Source: Planctomycetota bacterium (GTDB lineage Bacteria; Planctomycetota; Planctomycetia; Gemmatales; Gemmataceae). Taken from it: 60,551 nucleotides of DNA. The notes beneath the pieces were generated by a model that was given only the letters and a program-made list of their open reading frames with translations, was not told where the DNA came from and did not search any database. A program made the position numbers and the translations under genes. The stretch is from NCBI GenBank assembly GCA_009920765.1, contig RFZJ01000014.1, positions 1 to 60,551 of the forward strand. Reading direction: 5' to 3'. Positions 35,489 through 45,616 of this stretch are shown piece by piece (position 1 is the first letter of the stretch; each line of letters opens with the position of its first letter).

Positions 35489-37942
35489 ATGCTTTCTGTT
35501 TTATTTCATGAAAACACGATAAAGTCTGGAGCGATTTCCAAATTCGCACCAGCATTTCTTTTAGTGCTCTTGTTTTCCAGCGGCATGGTGCATGCAGATA
35601 TCAAAATCAGCCCTGAAAAAGTATTACTCGATGGGCCAGAATCAACCCAACAGATATTAATTAGTCGGATCGACAAGAAAACCGGTAATCAAACTGATAT
35701 CAGCAACCTAGCAAAATACGCAATTACAGACCCAAAAATCATCCGCATCGATTCCTTTGGCTTGATTGAACCCCTTTCTGAGGGTGAAACCTTAATAACG
35801 GTATCCCATGAGGGCGAACAGTCGCGCATCAATGTAAAAGTCGTGGGTTTAAAGAACCCCAAGCCCGTTTCATTTGAACAACAAATCATCCCCCTTCTTA
35901 CAAAAGCTAGTTGTAATTCAGGCGGATGCCATGGCAAGAATGAAGGGCAGAATGGTTTCAAATTGAGTGTGTTTGGATTTGACCCTTTCGCAGATTATCA
36001 ATCCTTGGTAATGGAAGGAAGAGGCAGGCGTGTTTTCGCAGCTTCCCCGGAAAACAGCCTACTCGTTGCCAAAGCTTCCGCTCGAATCCCCCATGGTGGT
36101 GGCAGAAAAATCACCGAGGGCAGTCTTCCTTACAAACGACTCCTGCGATGGATAACTGAGGGCATGAATTATAAATCTGAAAACACTAGCACTGTAGTTG
36201 CATTGGAAGTCCAACCATCCCAGTTTATTTTAGAACCTAATGGCAGCCAGCAATTACGGGTTACTGCCATCAACTCTGAGGGAACCCGATTTTGTGTTAC
36301 CGCAGAAGCAGAATTTGAATCCAATGCGCCTAACATCGCAGGAGTAGATCGAAGGGGTGGAATTCAAGCGGGCGATAACCCGGGTGAGGCAGCAATCCTG
36401 GTACGGTACATGGGTGAAGTCAATGTTTGCAGAATCACCATTCCAAGAAAAGGCGCGCCCTTTACAAGGCCCAATGAAAACAACTTCATCGACACGCATG
36501 TATGGAACAAACTTTCGATGCTGGGAATTCCCCCCAGTGATCTTTCCAATGACTCGACCTTCATGCGCAGGGTTTACTTGGATACGATTGGAACGCTGCC
36601 AACTGCTGCAGAGGCTCGCAAGTTTTTAGAAAACACTGCCACGGACAAACGAACAAAACTAATTGATCAATTACTTGAGAGGCCTGAGTATGCGGATTTC
36701 TGGGCGATGCAATGGTCGGATCTGCTAAGGGTGGATCGCGATGCCATTACTGCACAGGGAGCAATTGGAATGACTCGCTGGCTGCGGAGACAGTTTGCAG
36801 AAAACAGGCCTTATGATGAAATGGTAAAAGACATCATTCTAGCCCAAGGTAGTACAGCAGCGGAAAGCCCTGCTGCATTTTACAAAGCACTTGGCACGCC
36901 AGAAATCATCAGCCGTTCTGTTAGCCAGCTTTTTCTGGGCGTTCGGATCGAGTGTGCGCAATGCCATCATCATCCATCAGAAAAATGGGGGCAGGATGAT
37001 TACTTTGCCCTTGCTGGTTTCTTCACAGGCGTGGCAAAGAAATCTCTACCAACGGGTTCGGAATCGATTGTAGGCAAAGTTGGAAACGATCTTAAAAACC
37101 CCCGTACGAATACCCTGGTGCCCACCAAGGCATTGGGTGAGAAGGAAGTATCTTCCTTGGTGGTTACCGACAGGCGCGAATTGCTTGCAAAATGGATGAT
37201 GAACGAGAGCAACCCGTTTTTTGCAAAGTCCATTACAAACCGAATCTGGTCGCACTATTTCGGTAAAGGCTTGGTAGAACCGATAGATGATTTCCGTACC
37301 ACCAACCCTGCAAGCAACGAACCCCTTCTGGAAGAACTTGCGTTGCATCTGAGGAAAAACAAATACAATTTGAAGGCCCTTACGAAAACCATTTTGAATT
37401 CGCGCACCTATCAACTCGGAATCGGAACGCCCCTTAACATCAACGATGAGCAAAACTTTTCGCATAGTATCAACCGAGCGATGCCTGCGGAAGTATTGCT
37501 GGATGCAATCACCCAGGTCACGGGAATTCCAGAGAAGTTCAACGGTTGGCCCGAGGGAGTCAGAGCCATTCAGGTATGGGACAACCGAATGCCATCCTAT
37601 TTTCTAAAATTGTTTGGTAGGCCTGTAAGAGCAAGCGTTTGCGAATGTGAAAGAAGCAACGAACCAAGCATTGCCCAAGCGTTGCATCTGATGAATGCAC
37701 CTGAAATTGTCGCAAAGATTCACGCAAGAAAAGGCACGGCAAGGCAGTTGGCAGAATCAAAACTAACCGCGCCTGAAATCATCGCAGAGCTATATCTTGC
37801 GGTGCTATGCAGATTCCCCACTGACAAAGAAACTGAAGTGCTGCAGGAACTATTTAAAGAAGCAGGGGCGGACCGAAGAACAGCGGTTGAAGATGCCTTG
37901 TGGGCATTGCTTAACACCAAGGAATTTGTTTACATCCATTGA
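35489..37942 (+). CDS. DUF1549/DUF1553 protein with Ig-like and cytochrome-type segments
   Basis: The 817 residues have a signal peptide (hydrophobic core FLLVLLFSS), an Ig-like Big2-type domain (DGPESTQQILISRID onward), a haem-type segment SCNSGGCHG (C142-x4-C147-H), a second Ig-like segment, DUF1549 (RRVYLDTIGTLP) with a standard CAQCH motif (about 489-493), and C-terminal DUF1553 (SITNRIWSHYFGKGLVEPI). Predicted periplasmic. The frame starts at ATG 35423; ATG 35489 gives a more ordinary leader but has only a weak ribosome site, so the start is uncertain. It leads a three-gene cassette with DUF1501 and PPC genes. Its CX4CH spacing differs from the other copy in this window. Confidence 0.9.
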   Translation: MLSVLFHENTIKSGAISKFAPAFLLVLLFSSGMVHADIKISPEKVLLDGPESTQQILISRIDKKTGNQTDISNLAKYAITDPKIIRIDSFGLIEPLSEGETLITVSHEGEQSRINVKVVGLKNPKPVSFEQQIIPLLTKASCNSGGCHGKNEGQNGFKLSVFGFDPFADYQSLVMEGRGRRVFAASPENSLLVAKASARIPHGGGRKITEGSLPYKRLLRWITEGMNYKSENTSTVVALEVQPSQFILEPNGSQQLRVTAINSEGTRFCVTAEAEFESNAPNIAGVDRRGGIQAGDNPGEAAILVRYMGEVNVCRITIPRKGAPFTRPNENNFIDTHVWNKLSMLGIPPSDLSNDSTFMRRVYLDTIGTLPTAAEARKFLENTATDKRTKLIDQLLERPEYADFWAMQWSDLLRVDRDAITAQGAIGMTRWLRRQFAENRPYDEMVKDIILAQGSTAAESPAAFYKALGTPEIISRSVSQLFLGVRIECAQCHHHPSEKWGQDDYFALAGFFTGVAKKSLPTGSESIVGKVGNDLKNPRTNTLVPTKALGEKEVSSLVVTDRRELLAKWMMNESNPFFAKSITNRIWSHYFGKGLVEPIDDFRTTNPASNEPLLEELALHLRKNKYNLKALTKTILNSRTYQLGIGTPLNINDEQNFSHSINRAMPAEVLLDAITQVTGIPEKFNGWPEGVRAIQVWDNRMPSYFLKLFGRPVRASVCECERSNEPSIAQALHLMNAPEIVAKIHARKGTARQLAESKLTAPEIIAELYLAVLCRFPTDKETEVLQELFKEAGADRRTAVEDALWALLNTKEFVYIH

Positions 37943-37983
37943 TATATCGGTGAAAAACTTCACTCCTAAAAGGAAAAGTCATC

Positions 37984-39324
37984 ATGATGAATGAACTTAT
38001 GAAACGATCGAATCAATTTTGCGATGGTGTCTCTAGAAGGCAGGCATTGCGAATAGGCGCATCAGGATTTCTTGCTGGGCTTACACTACCAAAGCTTTTC
38101 CAGATGGAAGCCACTGCTTCTACCGGGCAGGCTCCAAAAGCAAAATCATGCATTTTTCTTTATCTTCAGGGCGGGCCATCGACCATTGACATGTGGGACA
38201 TGAAACCCGATGCACCTGCTGAAATCCGGGGGCCCTACAAGCCAATCCGAACTAATGTTGTTGGCACTATGGTAGGCGAGCATTGCCATCGCAGTGCAAA
38301 GATCGCAGACAAGTACACCATCCTTCGCTCGCACAGCCATAATGACAACGGCCACACCACCGGCTCCCATTATGTGCTTACGGGTAACCGGCCGAATTTT
38401 GCAGATGGTGCCAACTCGCGCATCCCCGTCAACGAACTTTATCCTTCCCTCGGTTCGATTGTTTCGCGGGAGTTGGGCACTCGAGGAAGTGTACCGCCTT
38501 ACATCAACATGCCACACCCTTTGACTGCTGGGGGACCGGGGTTCTATGGGGCAGAGCACGCACCGTTTGTGATCGAATCAGATCCTGTACAACCTGATTT
38601 TGAAGTCAAGGATTTACAAACCGATGAACGCCTTAGCGAACTCCGATTCAAGCGCAGGCAACGGGTTCTCAAAGGTTTGGAAAAAGATTCCGTGCAATCG
38701 GGCAGAGCCAACACCATGGCGACCTATTACGACAAAGCCAGGGATTTAATCACATCACCCGAAGCTCGAAAAGCCTTCGATCTCAAAAGTGAACCGGAAA
38801 AACTTCGTACCGCCTATGGCCATACATCCCTGGGACAATGCTCTTTGCTAAGCCGTAGACTTGTGGAAGCAGGTTGTAGATTTGTCGGGGTTGATCACGG
38901 TAGTTGGGATACCCACTTCTCTTGTTTTCCCAGCCTCGAAAAAGATTTGATCCCGCATGCAGACATGGCATTCAGCACGCTCGTTTCCGATCTTCAAGAC
39001 CGTGGTTTGCTCGAAAGCACCTTGGTGGTGATGATGGGTGAAATGGGCCGGACCCCACGCATTAATGATAAAGCTGGGCGCGATCACTGGTCGCAGGCGC
39101 AAAGCGTTTTACTTGCAGGCGGGGGCATCAAGCCGGGCATCGTGGTTGGTGCAACCGATAAAACAGCATCGTTTCCCACGACAGAACCCTTCGGCGTGGC
39201 GGATGTTCTACGCACCATCTTTCATCTGATGGGAATTGATTCTGACAAAGTTTACCGCACCCCTCTTGGCAGGCCAGTACCTATTGTAAGCGGGGGCAAG
39301 GTCATCAAGGAACTTCTGGTTTAA
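37984..39324 (+). CDS. DUF1501 protein with Tat leader
   Basis: The 446 residues begin with a twin-arginine leader (DGVSRRQALRIGASGFLAGL) and continue with the DUF1501 signatures FLYLQGGPSTIDMWDMKPDA, SHNDNGHTTGSHY, and late MMGEMGRTPRINDKAGRDHW. The protein should be folded before export, consistent with metal loading in an alkaline-phosphatase-like fold. AAAGGA precedes the ATG. It follows the DUF1549/DUF1553 gene by 41 bases and precedes the PPC gene by a short gap. By eye the codon use is somewhat more GC-rich than its flanks. Confidence 0.92.
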   Translation: MMNELMKRSNQFCDGVSRRQALRIGASGFLAGLTLPKLFQMEATASTGQAPKAKSCIFLYLQGGPSTIDMWDMKPDAPAEIRGPYKPIRTNVVGTMVGEHCHRSAKIADKYTILRSHSHNDNGHTTGSHYVLTGNRPNFADGANSRIPVNELYPSLGSIVSRELGTRGSVPPYINMPHPLTAGGPGFYGAEHAPFVIESDPVQPDFEVKDLQTDERLSELRFKRRQRVLKGLEKDSVQSGRANTMATYYDKARDLITSPEARKAFDLKSEPEKLRTAYGHTSLGQCSLLSRRLVEAGCRFVGVDHGSWDTHFSCFPSLEKDLIPHADMAFSTLVSDLQDRGLLESTLVVMMGEMGRTPRINDKAGRDHWSQAQSVLLAGGGIKPGIVVGATDKTASFPTTEPFGVADVLRTIFHLMGIDSDKVYRTPLGRPVPIVSGGKVIKELLV

Positions 39325-39369
39325 AACCTGGCAATAGCTTCTTGCATGCAAAGGCACGGAATAAAAATC

Positions 39370-41796
39370 ATGCGTTCTCTACGACAACCTACGATTATGT
39401 TAGCGACTGCTTTTGCGCTGCTATTTTTGCAGATTGAAGCACAGGCTCAACTCATACCTGGCGGGATTGGATATTCTTTCCCTGCAGGTGGAAAAGCTGG
39501 CACCAAGGTTGAAGTAAAGCTGGGCGGGCAGGATTGGACACCAGACACCGAATTTCTCGTAGGCGACAAACGAGTAAAACTCGAGGTGCTTTCGCCACCC
39601 GGCCCGGTATTAATGCACGAGCCACCTTATTGGTTTGATATTAAAAGTTTTGCAAATGACCCTGCCCTTCCCCGCGAAATTTCCGCTCGCTTTACTCTTC
39701 CCGAAGGAATGCCCCCCGGACCAATTCACTGGCGTGTTGCCAATGCCAACGGCGCAGGCAATGGGGGTGTATTCATGATTGGCAATACCCCTGAAATTCT
39801 TGAAGATGAATCTCTACGAACTCCGCAGCAGCTTCCAGATTTTCCCGTCACTGTTTCAGGCCGATTAAAACGCATCGAGGAAGTTGATCGTTATCAATTC
39901 AAGGCAAAAAAGTCCGAACTCATCACTTGCGACCTTTTCGCCCGTAGGTTGGGCTCAGATTTCAACGGGGTGATCGAAGTCTACGACCAGAACAAGCTCA
40001 AAGTTGCGGAATTATTCGACACCGAAGGCACCGATCCCACCCTGACTTTCCTGGTCGAAAAAGATAACACTTACACCGTATCCATCAGAGATGTGGATTA
40101 CCGCGGATTTAGATCATTCACCTACAGGCTGGCGATGGATTCAGGGCCAAGAATTCTTGCTGCAATTCCTGCTGCAGGCAAGCGGGGCCAGAAGCAAAAC
40201 ATCGAGTTCATTGGGCTGGGAGTTGCAACTGGCCAGGCAAGAATCGAAAGTATCAAGAAAGAAGTTGTTTTCCCAGCAGATGAAAAGCTTTCTTCTTTTT
40301 CGTACAAGCTTGACACCCCTTTTGGCAAAACCCAGGCACACTCTTTCCCACTTAGCAACTTTGATGAAAAAATTGCAGGCACTGAACCTCTTATGGTTCC
40401 TGGCGCAGTCACAGGCCGCCTGACTGAATCTAAAAAATCCGACACCTTTGGCTTCAAAGGCCAAAAGGGCGAACTTTGGACCATCTCTTGTGATGCCATA
40501 AAAATCGGCTCCAACTTGGATATCTCTCTTTCCGTCCTTGGCCCGGATGGCAAAGAACTCGCCTCCAAGGATGACTCCTCACCAAGCATGGATCCGGAAC
40601 TTCCCATCACTCTGCCTGCGGATGGTGATTATAAAATCATCGTTCATGATCTCTCTGGAAAAACCAAGACTGCCGCTTCTGTGTATAGGCTGGTTGTTGA
40701 TAAATCTAAAAGTAATTTCAAGCTACGAACTCTTCCCTCTGCTAGTGTTCCAATCGGAGGAACCTCGGCATTAGCCATCACCATAACCCGCGAGGCTGGC
40801 TTTAAAGAACCTGTTGCCCTGACTTTTGCCAATCTACCAGAAGGAGTTAGCGTTCCTGCAAATCTGATCATCGCCCCAACTGCAGCTTCCTTGAATGTAA
40901 CGTTGACTTGCAGCAAAGATGCGCCTGCTTCTGCAATTCTTGCGAAAATCACTGGAACTGCAAAAGTTGGAGATCAAACGATCACCAACACAGTAGTGGC
41001 ACCACTCAAGGGTGACCTCGCCGCACGACACCCCGATTCAAATATGACAGAGGAAATTCTTGTTGCCACCACCATCAAGCCTCCTTTCAAGGTAAAGCCC
41101 GTGGTTGCAGACGGGGGGATTCGGGTTCACCGCGGTGCAACCTATCTTCCTGAGATAATTATCGAAAGAAATGAAGGATTCAAAGGAGAGATAACCTTGG
41201 ATATGGCTGGTACGCAATCCCGACATAGGCAGGGAATTCGAGGCCCGGTCTTAGTGGTAGGGCCCGAGGTTAAAAAACTTTCTTACCCAGTTTTTCTTCC
41301 TGAATGGCTGGAAACAGCCCGCACCTCTAGAATTGCATTGGTTGGTATCGCACAAATCCCTGATCCCAAGGGAAAAGTCAGGTATGTGCAAGCTGCAATG
41401 GATGGCCAGGTTACAATGTCAATTGAAGGAGCAATGTTAAAATTGTTGCATCCTTCGGAAGAACTTGTAGTTCCTTCTGGAGCATCATTTGAAATAACGC
41501 TGAAGCTTGCCCGTTCCAACAAATTAAAAGAACCAGTCACACTTGAATTAATCACTCCTGAAGAAATCAAAGGCTTGATTGCTTTTAGCCCCATGGTATG
41601 GCCATCGAATACCGATACTTTAAAAGTTAAGGTTGCAACAAAAACTGATGCTAAGCTGGAAGGATCTTGGATGTTAAATGCTCGGGTTACAACCCAATTT
41701 GAAAAACACCCAGTCGTTTCTGAGACAGACATCGAAGTTGAGTTTCTTTTAGACAAAGAAAAGGCCGCCACACAGAAACCCGCCTTAAAAAAATAG
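39370..41796 (+). CDS. exported PPC-domain protein
   Basis: The 808 residues have a signal peptide ending near IEAQAQL and an N-terminal beta domain (PAGGKAGTKVEVKLGGQDW). Two bacterial pre-peptidase C-terminal (PPC) domains follow, around residues 150-260 (RLKRIEEVDRYQFKAKKSEL) and 340-450 (RLTESKKSDTFGFKGQKGEL). Several Ig-like beta repeats make up the rest, and the tail is Lys-rich. No catalytic motif is visible. The frame is open from ATG 39346, but ATG 39370 gives a standard leader. It is the third gene of the DUF1549/DUF1553 + DUF1501 cassette, a combination seen repeatedly in planctomycetes. Confidence 0.83.
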   Translation: MRSLRQPTIMLATAFALLFLQIEAQAQLIPGGIGYSFPAGGKAGTKVEVKLGGQDWTPDTEFLVGDKRVKLEVLSPPGPVLMHEPPYWFDIKSFANDPALPREISARFTLPEGMPPGPIHWRVANANGAGNGGVFMIGNTPEILEDESLRTPQQLPDFPVTVSGRLKRIEEVDRYQFKAKKSELITCDLFARRLGSDFNGVIEVYDQNKLKVAELFDTEGTDPTLTFLVEKDNTYTVSIRDVDYRGFRSFTYRLAMDSGPRILAAIPAAGKRGQKQNIEFIGLGVATGQARIESIKKEVVFPADEKLSSFSYKLDTPFGKTQAHSFPLSNFDEKIAGTEPLMVPGAVTGRLTESKKSDTFGFKGQKGELWTISCDAIKIGSNLDISLSVLGPDGKELASKDDSSPSMDPELPITLPADGDYKIIVHDLSGKTKTAASVYRLVVDKSKSNFKLRTLPSASVPIGGTSALAITITREAGFKEPVALTFANLPEGVSVPANLIIAPTAASLNVTLTCSKDAPASAILAKITGTAKVGDQTITNTVVAPLKGDLAARHPDSNMTEEILVATTIKPPFKVKPVVADGGIRVHRGATYLPEIIIERNEGFKGEITLDMAGTQSRHRQGIRGPVLVVGPEVKKLSYPVFLPEWLETARTSRIALVGIAQIPDPKGKVRYVQAAMDGQVTMSIEGAMLKLLHPSEELVVPSGASFEITLKLARSNKLKEPVTLELITPEEIKGLIAFSPMVWPSNTDTLKVKVATKTDAKLEGSWMLNARVTTQFEKHPVVSETDIEVEFLLDKEKAATQKPALKK

Positions 41797-41974
41797 ACAG
41801 CTTTGGCTAAACCCACCCCAAAAGACATAAACTGAAACAAGTCAACACTTTACGTCTTATGCCTCCCCTCGGATTATTTTTGGTTATTTCTTGCTTTTAA
41901 TTTCTCTTTTAGTGTTTTGTGACCTAGGTTTACATTAGTCATTTAGGTGTAATCTTTATAACCCTTGCATTCTC

Positions 41975-42502
41975 ATGGTATTTCCTGGCATGAAGCGGAT
42001 ATTGAAAAACCATTGGAAGAGAAAAGGTGCGGTAGCGGTCGAACTCGCTATCTGTGCACCGTTTGTATTTTTGATGGTGGTGGGATTGCTTGAACTCTCA
42101 CGCATGGCACAAGTGCAGCAAATATTATCAAATGCTGCAAGAGAAGGCGCCCGGCTTTCTGCTCAGGGCCTGATTATTAATTCAACTGGCTCAAGCACCC
42201 AGATCAATCTGGATTCTGGTACACCCTCGGTAACCTCAATTGTCAAGGACACCATTGCAAGAGCCGGATTGCCATCTACTAATGTCACGGTTCAATTTGC
42301 AGCCCTTACAGGAACACCAATCACACATCCATATCAGGCAGTAAAAGGGCAGATATTCAAGGTAACAGTTACAATTCCTTATGCAGATGTTAATAACATT
42401 AATTTCAACATGTTTAGCCCAAGTTCCCTGACATCATCCGCAACCATGGTTTCGCTTGTGGATGATCCTTTTTCAATTAATGCCACATTACCTACGAATT
42501 AA
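41975..42502 (+). CDS. TadE-like pseudopilin
   Basis: The 175 residues carry the TadE signature: a short basic leader, GAVAVELAICAPFVFLMVVG (hydrophobic helix with Glu) and LLELSRMAQVQQILSNAAREGARLSAQG. The remainder is a small extracellular beta-rich domain. TadE proteins are processed by prepilin peptidase and help assemble Flp/Tad pili. No other Tad assembly gene (ATPase, TadB/C, secretin) lies in the window, so the machinery must be elsewhere. The gene heads a three-gene operon and overlaps nothing; the next start lies 13 bases after its stop. Confidence 0.88.
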   Translation: MVFPGMKRILKNHWKRKGAVAVELAICAPFVFLMVVGLLELSRMAQVQQILSNAAREGARLSAQGLIINSTGSSTQINLDSGTPSVTSIVKDTIARAGLPSTNVTVQFAALTGTPITHPYQAVKGQIFKVTVTIPYADVNNINFNMFSPSSLTSSATMVSLVDDPFSINATLPTN

Positions 42503-42515
42503 AGGAAGTGATCCC

Positions 42516-42977
42516 TTGTTATTGGCTAGTTCAACCATCACAGAAAAAAAAGAAGGGGCAGCCATCGTGGAGATGATTGTGGTCCTTGTTATTTTCTTGA
42601 TGATGTTTATGGGGATCATCGAGTATGGACGATATTATTATCTTGTTCAGGTTTCAAACAATGCTGTGCGGGAGGGTGCAAGATATGCAGTAGTTCATAC
42701 AGGCGATGGGACAACCGCCACTCAAGTAAGCGATTTAGTCACCACTAAAATGAATGGCACCGAAAACATGCTTTCTGGCTACACAGTTTCTGTGCAAAAT
42801 GTAAACACCGCCACAGGAGCGGCAATCGCCAACAGCAACTGGAATGATGCACAATTTGGTGGGGCAATCATGGTAAAAATTTCAGGCACATATACGCCCT
42901 CAGCGCCATTTCTTCTTTTTCTGCCCAGTTCATTTGCTTTTCAGGCTACAACCATCATGAATAGTGAGGGTAATTAA
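42516..42977 (+). CDS. TadE-like pseudopilin, second copy
   Basis: A paralogue of the preceding gene: EGAAIVEMIVVLVIFLMMFM, then IEYGRYYYLVQVSNNAVREG. The frame is open upstream to 42456 inside the first TadE gene, but the TTG at 42516 has AAAGGAAG about seven bases upstream and begins a compact 153-residue protein with a short cytoplasmic leader; I chose it. The extracellular part differs from copy 1. The TadG-like gene follows within 14 bases. Confidence 0.87.
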   Translation: MLLASSTITEKKEGAAIVEMIVVLVIFLMMFMGIIEYGRYYYLVQVSNNAVREGARYAVVHTGDGTTATQVSDLVTTKMNGTENMLSGYTVSVQNVNTATGAAIANSNWNDAQFGGAIMVKISGTYTPSAPFLLFLPSSFAFQATTIMNSEGN

Positions 42978-42990
42978 AGGAATATTAACC

Positions 42991-45504
42991 ATGACAAAGA
43001 TAACCTTTACAAATAAAGCCAGAAAAGCAGCAATCCTTCCAATGCTTGCGATAAGCATGGTCGCATTGGTCGGAATGATCGCACTGGCTGTAGATATAGG
43101 AATATTGGCCCAGACAAAATCCCAACTACAAAGCGCAGCAGATGCCGCAGCACTCTCAGGTTCACGTGGCTTGACGGGTGACACCAGCAACGATAACAAC
43201 AGGGGTGCAGTCAATGGGTTGGCGTTAAGCACCATCCAGGCATCAACAATCATGGGACAAACTCTTCAATCAAACCAGTTGACCACCCAGGTTGGCTATT
43301 ACAGTTACGACTCAGTCTTGGGCAAGTTTCAGACCGTCTTTACAGGCAGCAAACCAGCTACCGAAAACTGGAGTGCCGTAAAAACTGATGTTACTTTTAG
43401 TCAACCAACCTCTATTGCAAAGTTCTTTAATTACTCTGCTTTTTCTGCAACTGCAACTGCAACTGCAGTGCATCGCCCCAGAGACTTAGCCATTATTCTG
43501 GATTATTCTGGCTCGATGCGCTTTAATAGTCTTCCCGCCTATCCTACAAATGGTTCAATTTCAGGCTCAATGAATCCCGACCCAAATATTCCCAGATTTG
43601 GACCATGGTCGACGATTACTTCTGTAATGCAACGGACCACCCAATATGGCGATTCCGCACCCAACAACCATACCATCGAAACAAATGATGGCCCCCCAAT
43701 CGTAAAAGACTTTTATTGCAAGCAGCCCGATGGTTCTTACATCAGTGCTTTTTACAGGCCCCTTTCACCATACGATTGGCGTTCTACTCCTACCAATTTC
43801 GCCTTGCCCGCCCCCGATAATTTCCAAGACCAATCTAATTCCCCTGTCCAATTTACAGGTTCCGCCACCGGAATGGGTGGCGATCGCTGGCCCAAAACCA
43901 ATGGCTATAACTTGGGCGCAGTGCCCAATAACACAGGTTCGCCTTACGCTTCCACCGTACAGCAATATGTTTATGGTAATACAACAGTTCAAGCCAACTC
44001 CCACGCAAAAAATGTAGCTTTTGAATCGGCAGGGTACACAGATTTTCAAGGCTTTACCCTGGGGCCAGGTTACTATGGTAAAACCTTTTACATGTGGCCA
44101 CCCGACCCTAGGCCAGCAAACGATTGGCGCAAAAAATTCTTCTTTTATGGCTCCAATAGCACCACGCCCTGCGATGATAATTCCCTGCTTTTCAGCACAA
44201 CCAACGGGAGATTTCGTACAGCAAGCACCACAAGTTACAAAATCAATTACACGGCTGTAATTAACTGGCTTAATTCAGGCCCAAAAGTCTTCCCTGACAA
44301 TATGCGCGCAGGCAGAGTACTCTATTATAGTGCAATCCCCACAACCATTCCTGATACTGGTGGCACACTTGATCAAAAATTCTGGCGTGCTTATATCGAT
44401 TATGTGATTGGTGCAGGGAATCAAACTGAAATTCTTTATGGCCAAAACACCACAGCCTATGGGACAACCAGAATCACTGCAAAAGCTAGCCTTACTGCAA
44501 TTCCCGCACCTTACATGCATTACAACGACAACCCGATTCATCCCCGTTTAAACTTTTGGTTTGGACCCGTTTCATTCCTTTCGTTTTTATCGGATTATCG
44601 AATTTACAGAAATTGGCTGCCTGGTACTGCACATGAATCAGCAACCTGGCAGTTAAAGGCCGGAATTCAATCCGCACTTGTCGACATTCAAAAAAATCAC
44701 CCCAACGATCAAGCATCCTTGATCTACTTTTCAACCCTCAATAGTTACAATGTCGCAAGAGTTCCTATGGGAAAAGATTTCACCCGCATGAGTAATGCGC
44801 TTTTTTATCCTTATTCCCTCTTAAACAGTTTGGGGGATCCAAATGCGGAAATCCGGCCCTACGGCAGCAATTTCAATTCCTCTTACCTCGGTACAATTTC
44901 TTCCACTAATGGCATCGATGGTGGCCAATGGGACGATAAAACCTCAGGGGATGTTCCAAACGCTGATGGTGGTACCGATCCAGAAATGGCATTTATGGCT
45001 GCCTACAACCAGTTTAGCAGTGCAACCGGCTTTAATGGCAGAAAAGGTGCCAATAAGATGATTATTTTTGAAACTGATGGGCAACCCAACAGCTCCGCCA
45101 GCGGAACTTTCCAATCAGGCGGTGCTTATTTATCCAAGTTCACCAGCATCGCGGACACGGGCAGTTCAGGTGCGGATTCAACTGACGCTTTAAACACTTT
45201 GCAATATGTATGCAATCTTACCACTGCAAACCCAACTGGGTTCTCAACCATCAAAAATCCTGTAAGTGTACATAGCATTGCTTTTGGACAACTCTTTGAA
45301 ACCAACACTACAAGCACAGGTACCGCAGCGGCAATGGACTTTCTGGTAAAATGCCAAATAAAAGGAAACACTTCCCCGGCAGGTTCAACCTCCTTAAGCA
45401 GTGAAAAGATAATAATTGGAAATTACACCGAGCGCATTGAAAAGATTCGTAGTGCCTTTGAAAGAATTTTGCAAAGCGGGATTCAAATCACGTTGGTTGA
45501 TTAA
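42991..45504 (+). CDS. TadG-like protein with interrupted VWA domain
   Basis: The 837-residue protein starts with the TadG-type helix AAILPMLAISMVALVGMIAL, then TKSQLQSAADAAALSGSRGL. A VWA domain begins at DLAIILDYSGSM (metal-site Asp at about 171), but the expected next helix appears only about 370 residues later at WQLKAGIQSALVDIQKNH; the domain then continues with SLIYFST and MIIFETDGQPN. The intervening insert is rich in Asn, Pro, Tyr and Trp and matches nothing I know. The ATG at 42991 has AAAGGA upstream; a GTG-initiated longer frame starts at 42964. Outer-face minor pilin or tip adhesin is plausible. Confidence 0.87.
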   Translation: MTKITFTNKARKAAILPMLAISMVALVGMIALAVDIGILAQTKSQLQSAADAAALSGSRGLTGDTSNDNNRGAVNGLALSTIQASTIMGQTLQSNQLTTQVGYYSYDSVLGKFQTVFTGSKPATENWSAVKTDVTFSQPTSIAKFFNYSAFSATATATAVHRPRDLAIILDYSGSMRFNSLPAYPTNGSISGSMNPDPNIPRFGPWSTITSVMQRTTQYGDSAPNNHTIETNDGPPIVKDFYCKQPDGSYISAFYRPLSPYDWRSTPTNFALPAPDNFQDQSNSPVQFTGSATGMGGDRWPKTNGYNLGAVPNNTGSPYASTVQQYVYGNTTVQANSHAKNVAFESAGYTDFQGFTLGPGYYGKTFYMWPPDPRPANDWRKKFFFYGSNSTTPCDDNSLLFSTTNGRFRTASTTSYKINYTAVINWLNSGPKVFPDNMRAGRVLYYSAIPTTIPDTGGTLDQKFWRAYIDYVIGAGNQTEILYGQNTTAYGTTRITAKASLTAIPAPYMHYNDNPIHPRLNFWFGPVSFLSFLSDYRIYRNWLPGTAHESATWQLKAGIQSALVDIQKNHPNDQASLIYFSTLNSYNVARVPMGKDFTRMSNALFYPYSLLNSLGDPNAEIRPYGSNFNSSYLGTISSTNGIDGGQWDDKTSGDVPNADGGTDPEMAFMAAYNQFSSATGFNGRKGANKMIIFETDGQPNSSASGTFQSGGAYLSKFTSIADTGSSGADSTDALNTLQYVCNLTTANPTGFSTIKNPVSVHSIAFGQLFETNTTSTGTAAAMDFLVKCQIKGNTSPAGSTSLSSEKIIIGNYTERIEKIRSAFERILQSGIQITLVD

Positions 45505-45558
45505 GTTAACGGAACATAAGGGTAGCCAACAACCAATTAATATTTGATTCCGAACACA

Positions 45559-45587
45559 TTGGTCTTCAATTAGATTTACACTATACC
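45559..45587 (+). promoter_or_regulatory. sigma-70-like promoter of the ABC operon
   Basis: TTGGTC (45559-45564), a 17-base spacer and TATACC (45582-45587) fit a vegetative promoter and lie 30 bases ahead of the ABC ATPase start. Confidence 0.5.
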
Positions 45588-45616
45588 GATGAATCAAAGG
45601 TGGCGACAAACATAAC

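Noticed and set aside
41833..41862. Possible terminator after the PPC-domain gene
   Set aside because: Stem has a mismatch and a long loop, and no T run follows.
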